A stretch of 35,125 nucleotides of DNA from Lactobacillaceae bacterium (GCA_031261865.1 JAISIV010000027.1:1-35125), one strand, 5' to 3'; positions 1 through 8,350 are shown, counted from the stretch's first letter. Made by a program: numbers and translations. The notes: generated by a model from the sequence alone, not told the origin.

Positions 1-1
1 A

Positions 2-304
2 CCAAGTGTTGTCGCGGCCGCTAACAAAGGTGCTAAATTACTAGGGAATATCGAAGTTCATTCTCAAACCCCAATGCTTCGACGTGCTCAAATTTTAACT
101 ACGCAAGATCCTTTTGAAGTAATCGACAACCACCATCAGGAAATTTTTGAAATTGCCGAAAATGCTCACCCTTCAATCGTTGAACGTGGTGGCGGTTTGG
201 AAGACATATCAGTCCGTGAATTACCGAATAATTATTTTAGTGTCGATTTGCTTATCAATACCAAAGACGCAATGGGTGCAAACATCGTAAATACAATTTC
301 TTAA
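2..304 (+). pseudogene. mvaA: Hydroxymethylglutaryl-CoA reductase (class II), 3' part, 5' end outside window; interrupted by in-frame TAA at 302-304
   Basis: Frame 2 reads PSVVAAANKGAKLLGNIEVHSQTPMLRRAQ...DAMGANIVNTIS*, with the class II HMG-CoA reductase DAMGAN(I/M)VNT motif; the same frame continues after the stop as AISANLAEQNIQVLTAIVSNNS... Confidence 0.8.
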
Positions 305-874
305 GCGATTTCCGCAAACTTGGCCGAACAAAACATCCAAGTTCTTACAGCTATCGTGTCAAATAACTCAACTGAATCTCTAGTCACAGCTGAAGCGACG
401 ATTGAAATAGACGATGAAATTGCCTATAAAATCGCCCAACTTTCCGAAATCGCCCAACTTGATCCTTACCGAGCCGTTACTGATAACAAAGGCTTTTTGA
501 ACGGTGCTTCTGGTGTAGTGCAAGCAACTGGCAATGATTACAGGGCTTTTGAAGCTGGTGTCCATGCCTACGCTGTAGCTTTCGGGCAGTATCAAAGTGT
601 CACCAAGTGGACGGCGGCAGGCGGAGTGCTTAAAGGGATAACAACGATTCCAGTAATGGTTGGTATTTTAGGTGGGACAATTGGTGTCCATCCTGTTGCT
701 CAAGCTAATTTGAAACTGCTTGATGTTCAAAGCGGGGATGAACTCGCCAGTGTAATTGCAGCAACCGGTCTTGCACAAAATTTCGCGGCCCTTTATGCTT
801 TAGTTACTACTGGAATTCAATCGGGACACATGAAGCTACATAATAAAGCAGTTAACAAAGAAACTAATGACTAA
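305..874 (+). pseudogene. mvaA: Continuation of HMG-CoA reductase downstream of the in-frame stop (ORF track start 320 is an internal TTG)
   Basis: Same reading frame as 2-304; contains GGTIGVHPVAQANLKLL and ends near the expected C-terminus. Confidence 0.75.
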
Positions 875-1769
875 TCATCATCATTCGCACAATTCTAAAA
901 GTTGGAGTTCTAATTTTATTTACATTTTTACAACGTGTTTAAATGTTATTTTCGTCATTGGCGAATTAATAATTGGAATCTTAATTGGATCCGTTTCTTT
1001 GATTTCGGATGCTATTCATAATCTAGGCGATGTTCTAGGAATTGTAATTGCTTTTGTCGGCAGCTTGCTATCGAGGCTGAAACCAACTAAAGAGCATACT
1101 TACGGCCTTCGAAATACGTCGATTATTGCCGCTTTCACAAATGCATTGATTCTTACGGTGACAATTTTCATTCTTATTTATGAAGTCATCGAGCGCTTTT
1201 TAAAACCTGAAACCTCTCTTGATGGGGGTGTGATTGCAATTGTCGCTTTCATTGGAATTTTGATTAACGGGATTACCGCTTATTGTTTTCAAAAAAACGC
1301 CGACCATGATGTTAATGAAAAGGGTGTTTTCTTACATTTTCTAACTGACACATTAGTTTCCGTGGCCGTTATGATTGGTGGAATTGCCATTCAGTTAACT
1401 GGAATTGCTATCATCGATCCGATTGTTTCTTTGATTGCGATTGCAGCCATTGTTCATGCCGCTTGGGGATTATTAAAAGAAACGTGGAATTTGATTACTA
1501 ACGGTGTTCCAGAAAATATCGATGAATCGAAGGTTGAAGAATTTTTATTGTCGTTCCCTCAAGTAGGACAAATTAATGATTTACATATCTGGGGTATCAG
1601 CACCACTGAAGCGGCATTAACTGCTCACTTAGAATGTAATTCTTCACTAAGAGGTGAAACTCAGGTTATCGATAAAATTAGTGATGGCCTGCGCGACAAA
1701 TTTCAGATCAACCACACTACGATTCAAATCGACACTCCTAAATCTCACCACATAGAACCAGATATCTAA
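867..1769 (+). CDS. Cation diffusion facilitator (CDF/CzcD family) transporter
   Basis: SDAIHNLGDVLGI motif, about 6 TM segments, His-rich N-terminus (MTNHHHSHNS); overlaps the mvaA 3' end by 8 bp. Confidence 0.9.
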   Translation: MTNHHHSHNSKSWSSNFIYIFTTCLNVIFVIGELIIGILIGSVSLISDAIHNLGDVLGIVIAFVGSLLSRLKPTKEHTYGLRNTSIIAAFTNALILTVTIFILIYEVIERFLKPETSLDGGVIAIVAFIGILINGITAYCFQKNADHDVNEKGVFLHFLTDTLVSVAVMIGGIAIQLTGIAIIDPIVSLIAIAAIVHAAWGLLKETWNLITNGVPENIDESKVEEFLLSFPQVGQINDLHIWGISTTEAALTAHLECNSSLRGETQVIDKISDGLRDKFQINHTTIQIDTPKSHHIEPDI

Positions 1770-1770
1770 A

Positions 1771-1813
1771 ACCCTCACGAATGCCTTACCTAAGGCGTTC
1801 GTGAGGGTTTTTG
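1771..1813 (+). terminator. Intrinsic terminator after CDF gene
   Basis: ccctcacgaa...ttcgtgaggg hairpin followed by ttttt. Confidence 0.85.
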
Positions 1814-1849
1814 TGTTATATTATCAGTGGTATTAAACATAATTATTAG

Positions 1850-1988
1850 CTATCACGCAAACGTGCAGTCAAGCGCAGCTATTTGAGCGACAAGCGCTCC
1901 GAAAACGAAATTCTTCGAATTTCATTCTCGAAGCACGTTGTTCGCACATAGCTAAGCGCGCTTACTTTGCACTCTCTAACGTGACTAG
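1850..1988 (+). ncRNA. Candidate long rod-shaped structured RNA (6S-like / Lacto-usp-like) upstream of mntH-usp
   Basis: Nested complementary blocks: 1854-1857/1980-1983, 1863-1866/1969-1972, 1871-1876/1958-1963, 1877-1882/1948-1953, apical 1907-1913/1917-1923 (GAAATTC-TTC-GAATTTC). Confidence 0.5.
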
Positions 1989-2038
1989 ACAACCTTAATA
2001 AATGTGCTTAATGCTAATAAAGTTTAGGAGTTTTTAGT

Positions 2039-3424
2039 ATGGCTACAAGAAAGAAAGCTGTTGTCGACACTACTGATGAAAAATCTTTAGGCGAAGTTAA
2101 CTCATCCATTGCCGTGCCAAAAAATGCTGGTTTCTGGCGGACACTATTAGCTTTTTCGGGACCTGGCGCTTTGGTTGCCGTTGGGTATATGGATCCAGGT
2201 AATTGGATTACTTCGATTGTTGGTGGAGCCAAGTATCAATATTTACTTTTATCAGTTGTTTTAATTTCCTCATTAATCGCTATGATCTTGCAATACATGG
2301 CAGGGAAATTGGGAATCGTCACCGAAATGGACTTGGCCCAAAACACACGTGCGCGCACTGGTAAAAAAACTGGGATCTTCCTTTGGATTATTACCGAACT
2401 AGCAATTATGGCTACTGATATCGCCGAAGTTATTGGTTCTGGTATCGCTTTACATTTGTTGTTTGGGATGAGTATTCTCCAAGGTGTCATCTTAACGGCG
2501 TTTGATGTTTTGATTTTGCTTCTCTTAATGAAGTTAGGCTTCCGTAAAATCGAAGCGATTGTCGGAACGCTTATCACTACTATCGTTTTGATTTTCGTTT
2601 ATTTAACTTTAATGGCAGATCCCAATTGGGCTGGCGTATTAGCCGGGTATTTGCCACAACCAGAAGTTCTCAATAATCACGTTTCTCATGGTGATTCACA
2701 ATTGGTTATGGCTGCCGGAATTATCGGAGCTACAGTTATGCCTCACAATCTTTACTTGCACTCTTCGATTTCTCAAACTCGAAAAATTGATCATTCAAAG
2801 AAGTCCGAAGTAAAACAAGCCGTGCGCTTTATGATGTGGGATTCGAACATTCAACTTTCGATGGCCTTTATTGTTAATTCGATGCTATTGATTCTTGGAG
2901 CAGCACTGTTCTTCGGTCACGGGGATGACTTGCAAGCTTTTGGGGCTTTGTATGATGCCTTAAAAGATAAGAATATTGCCGGAGCCATTGCTAGTCCAGT
3001 ATTGTCGACACTATTCGCTGTGGCACTTCTTGCCTCAGGACAAAATTCAACTATTACTGGTACTCTTACCGGTGAAGCAGTCATGGAAGGTTTCTTGCGC
3101 TTACGAGTTCCACGTTGGATTCGTCGATTGATTACTCGTGGTTTAGCAATTGCACCAGTTATTGCCTTTGCTATTGCCTTTGGTGGTTCTGAAGGAAAAC
3201 TCGATCAATTACTCGTTTATTCTCAAGTCTTTCTATCAATTGCACTGCCTTTCTCAATGATTCCACTTATTTATTTCACTTCATCAAAGAAAGTGATGGG
3301 CAAAGAATTCGTTAATCCAAAGTGGTTAATCTGGGTTGCTAGTATTGCGGCTGCGATAATTACTTTGTTAAACGTTCAAATTGTCATTAAGATTTTTACT
3401 GAACTTGGAGGAGTTTTGTTCTAA
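2039..3424 (+). CDS. mntH: Nramp family Mn2+/H+ transporter
   Basis: [18 protein letters not shown] and [11 protein letters not shown] motifs; SD aggag upstream. Confidence 0.95.
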   Translation: MATRKKAVVDTTDEKSLGEVNSSIAVPKNAGFWRTLLAFSGPGALVAVGYMDPGNWITSIVGGAKYQYLLLSVVLISSLIAMILQYMAGKLGIVTEMDLAQNTRARTGKKTGIFLWIITELAIMATDIAEVIGSGIALHLLFGMSILQGVILTAFDVLILLLLMKLGFRKIEAIVGTLITTIVLIFVYLTLMADPNWAGVLAGYLPQPEVLNNHVSHGDSQLVMAAGIIGATVMPHNLYLHSSISQTRKIDHSKKSEVKQAVRFMMWDSNIQLSMAFIVNSMLLILGAALFFGHGDDLQAFGALYDALKDKNIAGAIASPVLSTLFAVALLASGQNSTITGTLTGEAVMEGFLRLRVPRWIRRLITRGLAIAPVIAFAIAFGGSEGKLDQLLVYSQVFLSIALPFSMIPLIYFTSSKKVMGKEFVNPKWLIWVASIAAAIITLLNVQIVIKIFTELGGVLF

Positions 3425-3885
3425 TGGTCAAAGAAAAAAGTTTCAAGCACGTTTTAGTTGCTGTTGATGAAAGTGAGCAAGGACAATTCGCTCTGGTTAA
3501 CGCTATTCACCAAGCGATGGAAGACCAAGCTCGCTTAACGATTGTTTCGGTTTTCGAACCAGAATCAATGAATGTTGCTGATTTATTAGATCATGATTCT
3601 GTCGAAGATGCCCAAAAACGGGTGGAAGACAACTTGCAAACTTGGGCTAAACAAGCTGAAAAAGCTGGTGTCGAAAAGGTGGATGTGATTTATGCTGATG
3701 GGAATCCTGGAGAAGTAATCGTCAACGACGTTATTCCTCAAAGTAAGGCCGATTTAGTGGTCGTTGGCGCTCACTCGAAGAATAATTTTGCTCGACAATA
3801 CTTCGGTTCCCAAGCTTCATATATCGCCAACCGCGCACCAATTTCAGTATTAGTTGTCCGCCAAGCACACGATAAAGATGAATAG
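3424..3885 (+). CDS. Universal stress protein (UspA family)
   Basis: HVLVAVDESEQG N-terminus, DLVVVGAHSKNN...ISVLVV C-terminus; start overlaps mntH stop. Confidence 0.9.
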   Translation: MVKEKSFKHVLVAVDESEQGQFALVNAIHQAMEDQARLTIVSVFEPESMNVADLLDHDSVEDAQKRVEDNLQTWAKQAEKAGVEKVDVIYADGNPGEVIVNDVIPQSKADLVVVGAHSKNNFARQYFGSQASYIANRAPISVLVVRQAHDKDE

Positions 3886-3892
3886 ACTTATG

Positions 3893-3918
3893 ACCTTCAC
3901 ATTTGTGAAGGTTTTTTT
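3893..3918 (+). terminator. Intrinsic terminator after usp
   Basis: accttcac-att-tgtgaaggt then T run. Confidence 0.85.
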
Positions 3919-3932
3919 GCTATCTTTGAAGC

Positions 3933-4556
3933 ATGTCTGAAAAACTTAAAGTCAAATTAGAAAACGCTAAAAAGCCGTAAAATAACAATCTTCTGTGGAT
4001 TATTCTCGGCATAGTTGGTGGTTTATTTTTGCTTACGGTAGTCTCTGGTGCCGTTGCTTTTTTAATTTTCGGTCGAGGACCACAGCAAGTTTCTACCAGT
4101 CAATACTGGCAATATAAAGCCATTTATGATGATAAATTTTTAGATAATCAACCTTCAGGGGCCACCACTTTATTGGTCGTCAAGGGACAAAAATCTTCGA
4201 ATGATTTAGCCTATATTTCTGAATCCCTAACCTACAACAGAACTTTAGACCCAACTTTTATGCAGGATGCACAAAGACAAGAATTGCAGAAAACAAAAAC
4301 CGGTTATAAAAATCAAGATCTATACAGCTATGATTTTTACGAACCAGAAACTGGCAAATTCAAAGTAACTCTTCTTTATAATCACGATAAGTATTCTTGG
4401 AATAAAATGCTCGTTGATGAATTTCTTAAAAATAAGAAGTTCAATCTAAAGAAAACCCTTAAAACACTAAAGTCTGAAAATTATAAAATTTCGTCAAAAC
4501 CGATTTCTGAATCTGAATTCAACAAGCTTCAAAAGTCGCAGAATGTTTTTAAGTAA
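3933..4556 (+). pseudogene. Small membrane-anchored protein of unknown function, interrupted by in-frame TAA at 3978-3980
   Basis: ATG 3933 encodes MSEKLKVKLENAKKP* then in the same frame NNNLLWIILGIVGGLFLLTVVSGAVAFLIFGRG...; the ORF track start (TTG 4029) lies inside the TM helix. Confidence 0.6.
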
Positions 4557-4718
4557 TTAGCTATGGAGCTTCTCAAAAAATAAATAACAAAATAGATTAA
4601 ATAAAAATTCTTTTTTGCTGGACTTGGAAACCGAATTTTCACATCATGCAAAATACATCCCAATCCTAAGCTTTAAAAACCCGTTTAAAATTCATACACA
4701 CTTGTTTTAATAATATTT

Positions 4719-4838
4719 GTTCAGGGAAACCTGAACGGTATCTTCTTAAAAAGATTGATATCCAGAAATACACTCATAAGTTTCCCTCTCTTCTTATGTG
4801 GTGCAAACCAGTCCGCTTTATTGGGCTGGTTTTTGTTT
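4719..4838 (+). ncRNA. Candidate small RNA with four successive hairpins, the last an intrinsic terminator
   Basis: gttcagg-gaaa-cctgaac (4719-4736), ggtatc...gatatcc (4737-4763), cataag...cttatg (4775-4798), aaaccag...ctggttt+T run (4805-4836); no ORF. Confidence 0.45.
4805..4838 (+). terminator. Intrinsic terminator ending the candidate sRNA
   Basis: aaaccagtcc...gggctggttttt. Confidence 0.8.
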
Positions 4839-4845
4839 TCCAAGA

Positions 4846-4876
4846 TAAAGAAAAAGCCATTTCCTTAGGAATGGCG
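4846..4876 (-). terminator. Intrinsic terminator for the minus-strand HD hydrolase
   Basis: On minus: gccattcctaaggaaatggc followed by tttttcttt. Confidence 0.75.
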
Positions 4877-4881
4877 AGTGG

Positions 4882-6177
4882 TTAGATTGAACGTCTCGAA
4901 GTAGCGTAAATTTTTTTCAAATTATCATCAGTTTCTAGTAATTCTTTCGGGAAGAAGAAACGATTATCAGTAATTTCATCATCATCCAAGGCTTTGACGA
5001 TTGTCGACAAACTAGACAAACCTTTTTGGTTTTCTAAATCCCCACCGATAGCGAACTGAATTGGTTTATTTTTCTTATTGCGATTTGAATAACTCTTATA
5101 TGGAATGTTATTAGCGTTATTAGTGCCACTGTAATAAAACTTGTCGAACCCGCCCGCTTCGACTTCAGCTTCGAGGCTACGTAATTTAGATTCAGAATAA
5201 GGAATTGATTTGAAGGGAATTCGATCCAAAAACCTGCGTGACAAATCCGATAATACTGGATCCTTACTATCACGCCAAATGCTGAATGCAGTAGTGAATA
5301 CGCCGTCATCTAACTTCAAATAATCTTCAGTGGAGATATTTTTCCCGACTTCAAAGACTTTAGCGATAGTTGAGAAAAACAATTCTGGTTCTAATTTTTC
5401 GTTATACATAGCTTGGGCACGTGATAGCAAGTTTTCTAAAACAACCTCCATCCCGCGACTCACCGGGTGAAAGTAAACTTGTATATACATTTGATAACGA
5501 CTGATAATGTAATCTTCGACCGTGTGAACTCCCGCCTCATTAAAGATAATCCCGTCGTCAGTTGGAATCATCATTTCCATGATGCGTTCGATATCGAATT
5601 TTCCGTATTCAGCGCCCGTATAGTACGCGTCTCGCAATAAGTAATCCATTCGATCAGCATCTATTTGCGAGCTAATCATCGAAATGACTAATCTATTTTC
5701 GTAAGTTTTAGCGATGACACTAGCAACTTTTGCTGGCAAGTCTTTATCGCGCGCGCTTAGAATCTGATTAACTTGGGTATCAGGGTTTAAAATAATATCT
5801 TGAGTAAATTGCTCATGGTTGGTTCCAAAAATATGTTCAAAAGTGTGCGAATAAGCACCATGACCAACGTCATGTAAAAGGCCGGCTGCCATCACAACAA
5901 TATCTTCATCGTGGTTCCAAAAAGTTGGTCGATTAACGTCAAAATGTGTAATCATGCGGCGCGTAATTTCGTAAACACCTAACGAGTGTTGAAAACGTGA
6001 ATGTTCACCACCATGAAAGACTAAGTTGGCGACACCAAGCGCTTTGACGCGACGCAATCTTTGAACTTCTGAACTGTTAATTAAATCGAGAATCGTTTGG
6101 TCTTCAACCCGAATGAAATTAAGGATGGGATCACGCAAAACTCTTTCTTTTGCAAGGATATATTTGGAATTTGCCAT
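4882..6177 (-). CDS. HD-domain phosphohydrolase, YwfO family (start moved from 6225 to ATG 6177)
   Basis: HGGEHSRFQHSLGVYEITRR...LLHDVGHGAYSHTFE...DADRMDYLLRDAYYTG HD motifs; MANSKYILAKERVLRDPI is the natural N-terminus. Confidence 0.9.
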   Translation of the reverse strand: MANSKYILAKERVLRDPILNFIRVEDQTILDLINSSEVQRLRRVKALGVANLVFHGGEHSRFQHSLGVYEITRRMITHFDVNRPTFWNHDEDIVVMAAGLLHDVGHGAYSHTFEHIFGTNHEQFTQDIILNPDTQVNQILSARDKDLPAKVASVIAKTYENRLVISMISSQIDADRMDYLLRDAYYTGAEYGKFDIERIMEMMIPTDDGIIFNEAGVHTVEDYIISRYQMYIQVYFHPVSRGMEVVLENLLSRAQAMYNEKLEPELFFSTIAKVFEVGKNISTEDYLKLDDGVFTTAFSIWRDSKDPVLSDLSRRFLDRIPFKSIPYSESKLRSLEAEVEAGGFDKFYYSGTNNANNIPYKSYSNRNKKNKPIQFAIGGDLENQKGLSSLSTIVKALDDDEITDNRFFFPKELLETDDNLKKIYATSRRSI

Positions 6178-6211
6178 AGTTGTATAAATTTTATCAGAGG
6201 GCAGAATAACT

Positions 6212-6604
6212 ATGCAAAAAGTCAATATAAAATTATCGTCATTGATTGATCAAAATGGTTTGGTTGACAATGTTCATCTAGAAACACCTGGTACTTGGGA
6301 TGAAAAAACTCAAACTCTTGCCTATGAACAAAATGATTTAAAAAATGAACTTCAATTGTCTGGCAATGAAATTATTTTGCGTCAACCAAATGGCACTGAA
6401 ATTGTTTTCAGACATGAAGATACATCTGAATCTTTATTTGGAACACCATACGGACAATTACCAATTGTTGTCACTACCGAACGCGCACTCTACGACTTGG
6501 GCGACGACAAGAGTTCGATTGATTTGAGTTATCAGATTCTTCAAAACGATATGGATTTAGGGAAGTTCTCGTTGAAGTTGGAATTCGAAAACTTGGATGA
6601 TTAA
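6212..6604 (+). CDS. ywiB: DUF1934 / YwiB-like beta-barrel protein
   Basis: Size and pattern (TERALYDLGDDKSSIDLSYQI...) typical of YwiB; SD gaggg. Confidence 0.7.
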   Translation: MQKVNIKLSSLIDQNGLVDNVHLETPGTWDEKTQTLAYEQNDLKNELQLSGNEIILRQPNGTEIVFRHEDTSESLFGTPYGQLPIVVTTERALYDLGDDKSSIDLSYQILQNDMDLGKFSLKLEFENLDD

Positions 6605-6719
6605 AATCCCACAAAACGCACTCGCTTCCTAATTGAAAACGCGATGACGATGGTTCATATAATCATATATACTAGTGGTATTGCTTATTTTCTAAATAAG
6701 ATTAAAAGAGGTATTAATT

Positions 6720-7253
6720 TTGGCAATTAAAGATTACACAAAAGAACAAATATCAGAAATGTCCAACATCGACATCGCAAGAGAAATCTTGGCAGACAAT
6801 AGTAAAGAAATGCTATTCAAAGACTTGCTTGCAGAACTTAATGCCGTTCGTGGAACTGATTTGTCTGGGGATGCATTAGCAACTTTCTACGCTGATTTGA
6901 ATTCCGACGGAACTTTCATTTCATTAGGTAAACAAGAATGGGGAATGCGTTCTTGGTATGCCGCTGGTGCTATCGATGAAGCAACTCATGATGGTTTCGA
7001 TGATTATGAAGAAACTTCAAAGAAGAAGTCAGACGAAGATGTTGTTGGATTCGACGAAATTGACGAAGATGAAGACGTTATCGACACTGATGACGAAGAT
7101 GAAGACGTTGAAGAAAACGAAACCACTGATGATGGTGACGATGACGAAGATGTCGACCAAGAAGACGTTTCTCTAAACGACGATAACGAACAACTTGATG
7201 TTCTCGATGCTAACAACGATCTTGATGATCTTGGCGATGGGGATGTTGAATAA
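6720..7253 (+). CDS. rpoE: RNA polymerase delta subunit (TTG start)
   Basis: N-terminal HARE-HTH-like domain plus very acidic Asp/Glu tail; located upstream of pyrG; SD agagg. Confidence 0.9.
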   Translation: MAIKDYTKEQISEMSNIDIAREILADNSKEMLFKDLLAELNAVRGTDLSGDALATFYADLNSDGTFISLGKQEWGMRSWYAAGAIDEATHDGFDDYEETSKKKSDEDVVGFDEIDEDEDVIDTDDEDEDVEENETTDDGDDDEDVDQEDVSLNDDNEQLDVLDANNDLDDLGDGDVE

Positions 7254-7263
7254 TTAATTTATG

Positions 7264-7290
7264 GAAACCAGCTCGATGAGGTGGTTTTTA
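7264..7290 (+). terminator. Intrinsic terminator after rpoE
   Basis: aaaccagctc-gat-gaggtggttt followed by T-rich sequence. Confidence 0.75.
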
Positions 7291-7318
7291 TTTTGCCTTG
7301 GAATTTAATGATTAACTT

Positions 7319-7448
7319 TACGAATACCTAAAGGTATTCGAAATTTATTATTGACAAACTGCCGTAGAGCTACTTATTTTACGTATACATCAAGGTATCT
7401 GAAATTTATTGCCGCTAAACTGTCGTTTAGCTCCTTGTTTTTCGTATA
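7319..7448 (+). repeat. 61-bp-period tandem promoter-like repeat, array A
   Basis: CGAATA (7321), CGTATA (7382) and CGTATA (7443) are exactly 61 bp apart; intervening sequence is related to array B at ~19990-20172. Confidence 0.8.
7422..7448 (+). promoter_or_regulatory. Putative alternative-sigma (ComX/SigH-like) promoter: GTCGTT-N15-CGTATA
   Basis: GTCGTT 7422-7427, 15 nt, CGTATA 7443-7448, 9 nt to ATG 7458. Confidence 0.6.
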
Positions 7449-7457
7449 AAGAGGTAT

Positions 7458-7994
7458 ATGAATACTTCTAATATGATCCCGATTGCCATATCGTTGGTCG
7501 CAATTCTAATAAGTACGGTAAATTCATTCTTAAATTTCCGCCAAAATCGGTTTGCCAATCTGGCGTTAAGGGGTGAGAAGACAAACGAGGCAATTGACTT
7601 ATTTTTCAAAGAAGTGACCCCACTGTACAACCAATATTTAAAAAATGAATCGAAACTGACTGAGCAAGTAATTAAAAAGTTGCCAGAGGGTATGGATTCC
7701 GATAGTCCTGAACGCCTGAAGGTTGTTCTTGATGTTGTTAACAATGACTTGATTCCACAAAGGGCTCAAATTCTAAATAATTTAGAAAATGTTTCATCAA
7801 TTGCAAACAACCAGCCAATATTTCTTCGTAATCTAGAAGAGTCAATTGGGAACGATTTCGGAGAAATATATCAAAAATTTAATTACGTTTTTAGTGCTAC
7901 TTTAAGGAAAAAATTCGGTTCGATTCGAAAATTGGCGGACAAATTTTCACTGTATAATTTAGGAGATGATAAAGATGACCAAAGAACAAGCTAA
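7458..7994 (+). CDS. Uncharacterised protein with N-terminal TM segment and helical remainder
   Basis: MNTSNMIPIAISLVAILISTVNSFLNFRQ... N-terminal hydrophobic helix; long ORF. Confidence 0.75.
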   Translation: MNTSNMIPIAISLVAILISTVNSFLNFRQNRFANLALRGEKTNEAIDLFFKEVTPLYNQYLKNESKLTEQVIKKLPEGMDSDSPERLKVVLDVVNNDLIPQRAQILNNLENVSSIANNQPIFLRNLEESIGNDFGEIYQKFNYVFSATLRKKFGSIRKLADKFSLYNLGDDKDDQRTS

Positions 7995-8166
7995 TTTACT
8001 CGCGGACGAAATGCTCAAACAAATGTACGAGGATTCCAAAAAGGTTGCTGAAGAAGGTATGAATTCTTTTTACGGCATTAACCCCGATTTGGAAGATGTT
8101 GATAAAAAATATCGGGTAATTAGAAAAAATGGTGAAATTGTTTCTATCAATGGAACTCCAGTGTAG
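7975..8166 (+). CDS. Small uncharacterised protein, translationally coupled to 7458 gene
   Basis: SD ggag 9 nt before ATG 7975 (MTKEQANLLADEML...); overlaps the upstream gene. Confidence 0.65.
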   Translation: MTKEQANLLADEMLKQMYEDSKKVAEEGMNSFYGINPDLEDVDKKYRVIRKNGEIVSINGTPV

Positions 8167-8225
8167 TGGTTCAACTTATAGTGTTGAGAGAACTTTAGCC
8201 AAAGCAAGTTCAAAATTTCAAAAAC

Positions 8226-8261
8226 TTGACTATCTAAAACAACCCTAGTAATGTAAATAAG
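8226..8261 (+). promoter_or_regulatory. pyrG promoter with GGGC transcription start
   Basis: TTGACT (8226-8231), 17 nt, TAATGT (8249-8254), 6 nt to GGGCGC at 8261. Confidence 0.75.
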
Positions 8262-8279
8262 GGCGCTATAAAGCACATT

Positions 8280-8309
8280 AACTCCAATCCAATTCGATTG
8301 GAGTTTTTT
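8280..8309 (+). terminator. pyrG leader attenuator terminator
   Basis: 10-bp stem aactccaatc/gattggagtt with T run, between the pyrG promoter and its start codon. Confidence 0.85.
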
Positions 8310-8350
8310 GTTTTTTATAACACAATTCGCGCATACCTTTAAGGATAAAA

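Noticed and set aside
302-304. Stop-codon recoding/readthrough or an alternative genetic code to explain the in-frame TAA codons
   Set aside because: TAA is the normal terminator of most genes here, and no selenocysteine-like or readthrough context was recognised; mutation or sequencing error is simpler.
1850-1988. yybP-ykoY Mn2+ riboswitch upstream of mntH
   Set aside because: The conserved yybP-ykoY loop sequences I know are not visible; the element looks like a single rod.
7004-7216. Minus-strand 70-aa Ser-rich ORF
   Set aside because: Antisense of the GAC/GAA/GAT-rich acidic tail of rpoE; composition artefact with no start signals.
7319-7448. CRISPR-like or miniature-transposon interpretation of arrays A and B
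   Set aside because: Units are contiguous and diverged, with no unique spacers, no terminal inverted repeats or target duplications, no cas or transposase; the promoter motif explains the conservation.
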